This document shows, piece after piece, positions 1 through 5,083 of a stretch of DNA of 7,079 nucleotides; positions within the stretch are counted from its first letter, which is position 1, and each line of letters begins with the position of its first letter. This DNA is from a bacterium (lineage in GTDB: Bacteria > Oederibacteriota > PGYV01 > DSBP01), in the NCBI GenBank assembly GCA_011049465.1, contig DSBP01000254.1:1-7079 (forward strand), read 5' to 3'. Under the pieces are notes generated by a model. The model saw only the letters and a program-made list of their open reading frames with translations, made no database searches and was not told where the DNA came from. The translations under genes were made by a program, and so were the position numbers.

Positions 1-1241
1 CAAACCAATACGCAGACTTCGACTACTTCCGCTACTACGGGGCGGTGACTAAGCGGGCTGAGGTTATATCTTCGGTTACTGACCTTGGGTCAATGCCTGT
101 GGGGCAGGGAATCATCAGGTGGATGCAGAACCTTCCTGACACGTCAACGCCGCCGATACAATTTTATACCCAGACATCGCATGATGGGACAAGCTGGCCC
201 GACCCGTGGACGGGCCCCTATACAAATTACACAGGAAGTGAAATACTCTCCGAAAACAGGCGGTTCATTAAATTTAAGGCAGTGCTTACCACAGAGGACG
301 CCGGCTATTCTCCTGAGCTGCACAAAGTTGAGATAGAGTATCCCATAGCTTCGCCAAATCCGCCGACAGTCTATTCATCCACTCATCCCCGCGATTCCTG
401 GAGCGCCACTACAAACGCCTATTTTTCCTGGAGCGGAGCGGACAGCAACGGCGTCACAGTCGCCGCCTATTATTACAAATTTAACGGGAGCAATACATAT
501 ATGCTCCCGGAGTCAGTCTCAAGCATCAATATACTTGACTGCGTTGAGGGAAAAAATACCTTCAGAATAGCGGCGCAGGCGGACTGGCGCAATAATTCCA
601 TTACAAGCGCTTATACGGAATACAGCTTCTTTGTTGACATTACAAAACCCGGCGTACCCTCGGTAATTGAGGCGAGCCATCCCGAAAACACGCCTGTTGA
701 TTCAAACAGGGTTTATTTTAAGGTAACTGCCGGGGACAGCACCGCAAATACAACAGTTGTTTCCGGCATACAGGGTTATTCATATACGCTGAACAGGCAT
801 AAAACCGCGCCTGACTCCATTATTCAGAGCACGGATGGGGAGATAAACCTGAGCGATATTGACAACGGTATCTGGTATTTTGGAGTAAAAGCGATAGACA
901 ACGCCGGAAATGCAGGAGATATTTTGTATTATACGCTGAATATTGAGTATAAAGGAAGGATACTGGATGATAAAAAAGTAAAGATGTATCCGACAATAAG
1001 CAGGGAAGAGTTTAACGCCGGGTACGAGCTTATCGGCTCAGCAGAGAGAGTATTGATAGAAATAAAGGACGGAAGCGGCAGGTTGAAAGAGGAGAGGGAG
1101 GCTGCCAAAGGCGCGGGCATAAACACCGAAAAATTTAATGTAAGCAAATACGCGAACGGCGTCTATTTTGTAAAGATAACCGCGGACAGAAAAGACGGGA
1201 AGCAGGATGTTGTGGTAAAAAAAGTTATAGTAAAAAAATAG
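1..1241 (+). CDS. Exported multi-domain surface protein with Fn3/Ig-like repeats and T9SS-like C-terminal tail (5' partial)
   Basis: The frame is open from base 3 to the TAG at 1239-1241, giving 412 visible codons. The GTG at 45 is internal, because in-frame codons read NQYADFDYFRYYGA just before it, so the true start lies upstream of the window. Visible parts in order: a beta-rich module (about residues 1-115, ending HKVEIEY) of the kind found in large surface proteins; two Ig/Fn3-like repeats (about 118-215 and 217-315), which begin with the related motifs SSTHP and EASHP; the second contains GYSYTLN, then WYFGVKAIDNAGNAG. The last 86 or so residues (from MYPT, base 984) have the pattern of a type IX sorting or FlgD-like tail: MYP near the start, GSGRLKEE in the middle, then YANGVYFVKI and a basic VVVKKVIVKK end. 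No catalytic motif is visible. It is probably a cell-surface or secreted protein; substrate and role are unknown. No strong terminator follows. Confidence 0.85.
   Translation, partial: NQYADFDYFRYYGAVTKRAEVISSVTDLGSMPVGQGIIRWMQNLPDTSTPPIQFYTQTSHDGTSWPDPWTGPYTNYTGSEILSENRRFIKFKAVLTTEDAGYSPELHKVEIEYPIASPNPPTVYSSTHPRDSWSATTNAYFSWSGADSNGVTVAAYYYKFNGSNTYMLPESVSSINILDCVEGKNTFRIAAQADWRNNSITSAYTEYSFFVDITKPGVPSVIEASHPENTPVDSNRVYFKVTAGDSTANTTVVSGIQGYSYTLNRHKTAPDSIIQSTDGEINLSDIDNGIWYFGVKAIDNAGNAGDILYYTLNIEYKGRILDDKKVKMYPTISREEFNAGYELIGSAERVLIEIKDGSGRLKEEREAAKGAGINTEKFNVSKYANGVYFVKITADRKDGKQDVVVKKVIVKK
978..1238 (+). other. C-terminal secretion/sorting-like domain (T9SS type A-like or FlgD Ig-like)
   Basis: About 87 residues form a compact beta-sandwich-like tail. 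It opens with KVKMYPT, close to the YPNP-type opening of T9SS type A sorting domains, continues with a strand-turn-strand (VLIEIKDGSGRLKEE), then FNVSKYANGVYFVKI, and ends in hydrophobic and lysine residues. In Bacteroidetes such tails direct Sec-exported proteins through the T9SS translocon and are bound by PorV. Outside that phylum similar sequences may be ordinary FlgD-like Ig folds, so the secretion role is an inference. Confidence 0.55.
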
Positions 1242-1251
1242 GCGTAAACAG

Positions 1252-1313
1252 GCTGTTTTTGTGATTTTGATTACTGATATAGCTGTTTTTATTTGATTAA
1301 ATGATACTGCTGT
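1252..1313 (+). repeat. Degenerate tandem repeat, about 30 and 27 bp units
   Basis: The motif GCTGTTTTT occurs at 1252-1260 and 1282-1290, and a third GCTGT at 1309-1313. The sequence between copies is also related: TTTGATTA followed by CTGATA in unit 1 and by AATGATA in unit 2. It lies just downstream of the surface-protein gene and about 35 bases upstream of a predicted -35 box. No function is evident; it may be decayed repeat DNA or an AT-rich upstream element. Confidence 0.4.
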
Positions 1314-1344
1314 CAAAAAAACCCCGTAAAACCGTATTTTTTTT

Positions 1345-1363
1345 GTTGACCGCTGACGGTAAC
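1345..1363. promoter_or_regulatory. Inverted repeat overlapping the -35 box (possible operator)
   Basis: The arms GTT-ACCG and CGGTAAC flank a CTGA centre; the left arm carries one extra G (1348). The repeat covers the -35 hexamer and part of the spacer, a position where a bound repressor would block RNA polymerase. It is short and imperfect, and no regulator is encoded nearby, so the operator role is a guess from position. Confidence 0.3.
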
Positions 1364-1374
1364 TGTGATATATA
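1346..1374 (+). promoter_or_regulatory. Predicted sigma70-type promoter for the 251-aa beta-rich protein and HU
   Basis: TTGACC (1346-1351) is followed after 17 bases by TATATA (1369-1374), with TG at 1366-1367 giving an extended -10 form (TGnTATATA). A TATATT at 1371-1376 is a closer hexamer match but leaves a 19-base spacer. Directly upstream lie T8 (1337-1344) and A7 (1315-1321), about two helical turns apart, resembling an UP element or bent DNA. The start site should fall near 1380, leaving about 50 bases of leader before the ATG at 1434. Confidence 0.55.
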
Positions 1375-1433
1375 TTATACAAATTAACAGAGAATTAAGA
1401 GTTTTAGGAATAAAAAATTTAAAGGAGGGGAAT

Positions 1434-2189
1434 ATGAAAAAAGGAATTGTTTTTATGATTGTGTTGTTGTTTGTTTCTGCAGGTTCGGTATTTGCTGATT
1501 TCAGGGAGGATGAAAAGCCGGTTGTGCTGATTCACGCTGATACGGCATATACATTAAGCCAGGGTGAGTGGTCGCTGGACCTTGTCGGACCGGTTACCTA
1601 TGGTATTCTCGACACGCTTCATGTTGGCACGAATTTTTGGGTTTGGTTCTTGCAGGTGCCGAATGTTTACGGGAAATGGAATGTAATTCAGGAGAATGAT
1701 GTTTTTCCCGCTCTGTCCATTGGCGGGCTTTTTGGGATGTTTCAGCAGAAAACGACAGCGGAGGGAACCTCTGAAGAAATAAAAGCAACTTTTATGCTCT
1801 ACACCGGTGCTGTATACGCCAGCAAGAAGGTTACAGAACAGCTCTATCTGAACGGTTCTTTTTCTTACGGCAAGCTTGATATTACTCTTGAGAATGAGAG
1901 CGGCGAACAGTTAAGCATGGAAAAAATGGTTAATGATTTGTTTGGTACTACAGATACGTTCGGATTGTCAATAGCCTCGCTGGGGTTGGCATATGAGCTG
2001 TCAAAGGGAGCGAGGCTTATGGCAGAAGCAATAGGATTGATTCATGAAAGAAGTACAAATTTTTTAATTTCACCCGGGATTGAGTGGGGCATTGGAGACA
2101 TCTTCAGGCTTAAACTTGCGGTAACCGTATGGACAGGAGATACCCCTTTTTATGCCCCGTACATAAATGCAAAGTGGAGACTTAAATAA
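1434..2189 (+). CDS. Putative outer-membrane beta-barrel protein (251 aa)
   Basis: The start is the ATG at 1434, because a near-perfect AAAGGAGG (1421-1428) sits five bases upstream and the product then opens with a classic Sec signal peptide: MKK, a hydrophobic core IVFMIVLLFVSAGSV, and a likely cut after VFA (residue 21). Upstream in-frame codons lack such a site. The mature part is about 230 residues of alternating polar and hydrophobic or aromatic stretches (for example TNFWVWFLQV, LFGMFQ, LYLNGSFSYGKLDI, FRLKLAVTVWTG) separated by charged turns, as in small outer-membrane barrels. It ends INAKWRLK rather than with a C-terminal Phe. I recognise no specific family or enzymatic motif. A promoter lies just upstream, and HU follows after 30 bases, probably on the same mRNA. 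It could instead be a periplasmic beta-rich protein. Confidence 0.85.
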   Translation: MKKGIVFMIVLLFVSAGSVFADFREDEKPVVLIHADTAYTLSQGEWSLDLVGPVTYGILDTLHVGTNFWVWFLQVPNVYGKWNVIQENDVFPALSIGGLFGMFQQKTTAEGTSEEIKATFMLYTGAVYASKKVTEQLYLNGSFSYGKLDITLENESGEQLSMEKMVNDLFGTTDTFGLSIASLGLAYELSKGARLMAEAIGLIHERSTNFLISPGIEWGIGDIFRLKLAVTVWTGDTPFYAPYINAKWRLK

Positions 2190-2204
2190 TCTTTTAAAAT
2201 GCTA

Positions 2205-2212
2205 AAAGGAGG
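2205..2212 (+). promoter_or_regulatory. Shine-Dalgarno site fixing the HU start
   Basis: AAAGGAGG lies seven bases before the ATG at 2220. Two other in-frame ATGs are excluded: the one at 2199 precedes this site, and the one at 2214 is only one base from it. Starting at 2220 gives exactly 90 residues, the usual HU length. Confidence 0.85.
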
Positions 2213-2219
2213 AATGCGC

Positions 2220-2492
2220 ATGACGAAAGGCGAAATGCTCGGAGCAATTGCGGAGAAATCAGCAGTCAGCAAGAAGCAGGTGAAAGAGGTTCTTGACGCG
2301 TACAACGACCTGTTGATCAAGACGCTCAAGAAGGACAAGAAAGTGAAACTCCCGGGAATCGGGATTCTGGCAGTAAAGCACAGAAAAGCAAGAGTCGGAA
2401 GAAACCCCATGACAGGGGCAACAATCCAGATTCCGGCGAAAAAAGTTGTCAAAATGAGAATCGCGAAAGACTTAAAGACAGCGGTTCTGTAA
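2220..2492 (+). CDS. HU family DNA-binding protein (nucleoid-associated), 90 aa
   Basis: Small dimeric histone-like protein that bends and compacts DNA in the nucleoid. The sequence aligns without gaps to the canonical 90-residue HU. It has MTKGEML at the N-terminus, the helix-turn-helix SAVSKKQVKEVLDAY, LPGIG at 44-48, and the DNA-binding arm with Arg58, GRNP (60-63, including the intercalating Pro63) and TG at 65-66, then IPAKKVV before the C-terminal helix. Unusually, the aromatic core positions of textbook HU (Phe29, 47, 50, 79) are Asn, Ile, Leu and Met here, and the usual FKxGK is MRIAK. This resembles a divergent HU/IHF subfamily with KVVK-type C-termini. It follows the barrel gene by 30 bases without a clear promoter of its own and is closed by a strong terminator. 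The HU assignment is firm; the subfamily is less certain. Confidence 0.95.
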   Translation: MTKGEMLGAIAEKSAVSKKQVKEVLDAYNDLLIKTLKKDKKVKLPGIGILAVKHRKARVGRNPMTGATIQIPAKKVVKMRIAKDLKTAVL

Positions 2493-2499
2493 AATAAGC

Positions 2500-2537
2500 A
2501 ATAAAAAAGGGCGCCTTTAAAGGCGCCCTTTTTTATT
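2500..2537. terminator. Strong intrinsic, probably bidirectional terminator
   Basis: A perfect 38-base palindrome begins eight bases after the HU stop. The core stem GGGCGCCT/AGGCGCCC closes on an AT-rich loop and is flanked by A6 on the left and T6 on the right, with further A/T pairs extending the symmetry to 2500 and 2537. Because of the symmetry it has a U-tract in both directions. It ends the barrel-HU transcript and insulates the next gene. Confidence 0.93.
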
Positions 2538-2623
2538 TGGGCCTGCGGATTTTAATTTGAATTGATTTTTGTGTGTATTTCGTTTAAACTTTTGTATAGA
2601 ATTAAAAACCTTTACCGGAGGCG

Positions 2624-2641
2624 ATGTGGGGCAGATTATGA
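2624..2641 (+). other. Five-codon minimal ORF overlapping the start of the PorV-OmpA gene
   Basis: ATG at 2624 followed by TGG GGC AGA TTA and TGA (2639-2641) encodes MWGRL. Its stop overlaps the in-frame ATG at 2638 of the barrel gene as ATGA, the usual layout for translational coupling. The GGAGG at 2617-2621 is only two bases from this ATG, but four from the overlapping GTG at 2626. Chance occurrence is quite possible. Confidence 0.25.
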
Positions 2642-4929
2642 AAAAATACTTAATATCGGCGGCCTTAACCATGTGCCTTATTTCCCCCTTATTTGCCAAC
2701 TACATAAAAGACGACCTCAACAAGTCAACGGGAGCGAGGGCTGCCGGTATGTCCGGCGCTTTTACCGCTGTCGCGGATGACTATTCCGCCTTTTTTTGGA
2801 ACCCGGCCGGCCTGGTCCTGGCTGAGAGGGTGAACCTTAATGTATTTTTTGACTCGGCTTTCAAGGGGAGCCAGTATAACTACGGGATGAATTACACGCA
2901 TCCGTTTTTGCCTGACATGACAGCCTCGGCGACATACATTAAGACAGTTTTTATGAACTCGAATTTTTATAGCGACCTGTTTTTTCTCAACTATGCCACC
3001 TATTTAAACGAAGAGCGGGTATCGGCTTTTGGAGCGGGGCTGAAATTCATCAATATATCAATGCGTGATTACGAATTAAGCGGTTTTACACCCGCCATTG
3101 ACATGGGGTTTATGCTTTTTCCTCCTGCTTTTGAGGGAAAGCTGAAGATAGGAATGGCTGCCCAGGACCTGGATGCTGTCATTAAATGGAGCAACGGCGT
3201 GCAGGAGGTTGTTCCTGCTCATTATAAGATGGGCGCGTCATACTCATTTGACCCGGCTTCATCAATGGGCCTTGATGTAAGGATGATTGATTACAGGATA
3301 AAAGGAGTTCATCCGAGGATGGGTTTCAGCATTGGAGGGGAAAAATGGTTCTTAAACAGGGTATTCGGGAATTTTGGTTTTAGGGGAGGGTTTTCCTGGC
3401 GTGAGGGCGTGAATCCGAACCACGGATTAAGCTTTGGAGCGTCATACGGCAGGCGGGAGTTTGTGCTTAATTATGTTTATCTGCCGGGATTCGCGGGGCT
3501 CGGGGAGACGCATAAAATAGATTTCTCGTATTATATAGGAGAGAGGGTAAAAGACGACATAAAGCGGCGGGAACCTGTTGCGGAAATAAGAGACGATGAC
3601 ATGGAGCTTCTTGCAGCGCAGTTTAAAAACATCAGGTTTGACATATCACGAAGGCATATATCCCCGGGCAAAGAGGGACTATACGGCAGTGTTAATTTTG
3701 TTGTCAGGCAGGCGCCTGCCGCGTTCAAAAACATGAGGTGGAAAATTGAGATTTTTGATTCTTCTGAAAAGCCTGTTATGAGTTTTGGCGGCGCCGATGA
3801 ATTTCCTGAAACGGTTTTATGGAACGGCACTGACAGTTCGGGAAGGCCTGTCAGCGACGGGGACTATACAGCCAGGTTTACCGTGATTTACGGAAGAACG
3901 GTTTTAGCATCGGCTGTGAGGACAATAATCGCCGATACTGTCCCGCCGCGGTTCAGGCTTGCGGTTGAGCCAAAAATTTTCGCGCCTCATCCGGCGTCCG
4001 CAGTCAGAAGAATGTCTCTTCTGATAATGCCAGTGCACAGGGATGTGGAATCATGGAGGCTTAACATAAAAACCGGAGAAGGAACTATTATAAGAAGGTT
4101 TTCAGGTGAAGGGCTTATGGAAAAACTTGCATGGGACGGAGATGATGCCCTCGGCAATGTTGTTAAAGACGGTAAATACGATGCATCTATGGAACTTAAA
4201 GATTTCGCGGGCAATGTATATGAAGTGTCGGAGGGTTTTGAGGTGGACACGGTTATGGCGGCCTTTAACGCAGAGCCTGACACAAGAATTTTGAAGACGG
4301 GCGCGGGCGTGATAAATTTTGTATCAAATATGAGGGATATCAACAGGATAAAAAGCTGGGGAATAGATATAAGGGACAGCGGAGGAAAGCTTGTAAAATC
4401 GGTTCAAAACAGAGGCCCCGGGGTCAGGAGCATTCCGTGGGACGGTACCGGCGAGGGAAACCGCTATGTAAAAAGCGGAAGCGTATATACTTATCAGATG
4501 ACAGCCGAACAGAAGAACAGCATACTGATAAAGAGGGAAGGGCTGTTTTTAACGGGCCTTCCGGAGTTTGAAGGGACGGGCATAGAGCTGACCCTTGCTG
4601 TTGTTGATTTTAAACAGGGAAGCAGCTCGATTCCTGTTGAGGAATACGGTTATATTAACCAGGCTGCCGAGGCTGTCAATAAATACGCGAAAAATTATCA
4701 ACTTGTTATAAAAGGTTATGCTACAGACCTTGGCGCGCCGGCGGAAAATTTTATGCTTTCAATAGAAAGGGCGCGGGCAGTGAGGGATTATCTTGTTAAT
4801 GACATGAAACTTGACCCCGCGAATGTATATATTACGGGTTACGGCGACGGAATACTGCTTGGTATTGTCAACAGGGACGAAATCATAAAAAACGGCAGAA
4901 GAGTGGAGATTGAGCTGCTGACAAAATGA
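2626..4929 (+). CDS. PorV/PorQ-family outer-membrane barrel fused to three FlgD-like Ig repeats and an OmpA-like domain (767 aa)
   Basis: Residues 1-24 form a Sec signal peptide (basic MKKYL, hydrophobic core, likely cut after LFA). The next 285 or so match the PorV/PorQ (UPF0164) barrel, with hallmark TGARAAGMSGAF, AVADD and WNPAGL in residues 36-63 and many aromatic beta strands. Three Ig-like repeats follow, each with a Trp-Asx-Gly turn and a later G-x-Y strand: LWNGTD (Trp399), AWDGDD (Trp503) and PWDGTG (Trp605), spaced 102-104 residues. The C-terminus is OmpA-like: VDFKQGSS, GYATDLG with Asp701, LSIERARAV with Arg715, and GRRVEIEL; the Asp and Arg that bind diaminopimelate are present. 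It probably sits in the outer membrane and grips peptidoglycan. Start: GTG 2626 has GGAGG (2617-2621) four bases upstream; ATG 2638 is the alternative (763 aa), with only a weak site. It is flanked by the HU terminator and a new promoter, so probably a single-gene unit. Confidence 0.92.
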   Translation: MGQIMKKYLISAALTMCLISPLFANYIKDDLNKSTGARAAGMSGAFTAVADDYSAFFWNPAGLVLAERVNLNVFFDSAFKGSQYNYGMNYTHPFLPDMTASATYIKTVFMNSNFYSDLFFLNYATYLNEERVSAFGAGLKFINISMRDYELSGFTPAIDMGFMLFPPAFEGKLKIGMAAQDLDAVIKWSNGVQEVVPAHYKMGASYSFDPASSMGLDVRMIDYRIKGVHPRMGFSIGGEKWFLNRVFGNFGFRGGFSWREGVNPNHGLSFGASYGRREFVLNYVYLPGFAGLGETHKIDFSYYIGERVKDDIKRREPVAEIRDDDMELLAAQFKNIRFDISRRHISPGKEGLYGSVNFVVRQAPAAFKNMRWKIEIFDSSEKPVMSFGGADEFPETVLWNGTDSSGRPVSDGDYTARFTVIYGRTVLASAVRTIIADTVPPRFRLAVEPKIFAPHPASAVRRMSLLIMPVHRDVESWRLNIKTGEGTIIRRFSGEGLMEKLAWDGDDALGNVVKDGKYDASMELKDFAGNVYEVSEGFEVDTVMAAFNAEPDTRILKTGAGVINFVSNMRDINRIKSWGIDIRDSGGKLVKSVQNRGPGVRSIPWDGTGEGNRYVKSGSVYTYQMTAEQKNSILIKREGLFLTGLPEFEGTGIELTLAVVDFKQGSSSIPVEEYGYINQAAEAVNKYAKNYQLVIKGYATDLGAPAENFMLSIERARAVRDYLVNDMKLDPANVYITGYGDGILLGIVNRDEIIKNGRRVEIELLTK

Positions 4930-5014
4930 ACAAGAACATTTTATACTTGATATTTTATATTGGATAGTTAGAACCTAAGTTCTTAATGAAAATAGGCGGT
5001 TAAAAATGTTGAGG

Positions 5015-5043
5015 TTGACGGAGTCCTGAAAAAGCATTAAAAT
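5015..5043 (+). promoter_or_regulatory. Predicted sigma70-type promoter for the TPR protein and uvrB
   Basis: TTGACG (5015-5020) and TAAAAT (5038-5043) are separated by exactly 17 bases, each matching the consensus at five of six positions. The start site should be near 5050, about 34 bases before the GTG at 5084. The preceding stretch 4930-5010 is AT-rich and holds only a weak hairpin (AGAAC/GTTCT, 4970-4983). No SOS (LexA-type) box was recognised. Confidence 0.6.
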
Positions 5044-5083
5044 ATTAGGGCTTGAAGGAAAAAACGCGTAAAAGGCGGGATAT

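Noticed and set aside
85..336. A second + strand open frame within the surface-protein gene
   Set aside because: It overlaps a clearly coding frame with Ig-like domains and has no ribosome site or recognisable motifs.
1246..1258. AAACAG/CTGTTT hairpin followed by T residues after the surface-protein gene
   Set aside because: The stem is short, mostly A/T, and leaves only a one-base loop unless shortened to five pairs; too weak to call a terminator.
1315..1344. A7 and T8 tracts that could pair as a terminator stem
   Set aside because: The stem would be A/T only with a 15-base loop. The position just upstream of a -35 box fits an UP element or bent DNA better.
2569..2602. Possible promoter for the PorV-OmpA gene (TTGTGT and TATAGA/TAGAAT)
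   Set aside because: The -10 candidates are reasonable but the only -35 candidate is poor and 20-22 bases away; a promoter is expected here, but the sequence does not fix it.
3707..3720. Perfect 14-bp palindrome GGCAGGCGCCTGCC inside the PorV-OmpA gene
   Set aside because: It lies in the coding frame, has no loop or T-run, and is explained by the codons for Arg-Gln-Ala-Pro-Ala.
4970..4983. AGAAC-CTAA-GTTCT hairpin after the PorV-OmpA gene
   Set aside because: Only five base pairs, with no T-run behind it; not convincing as a terminator or operator.
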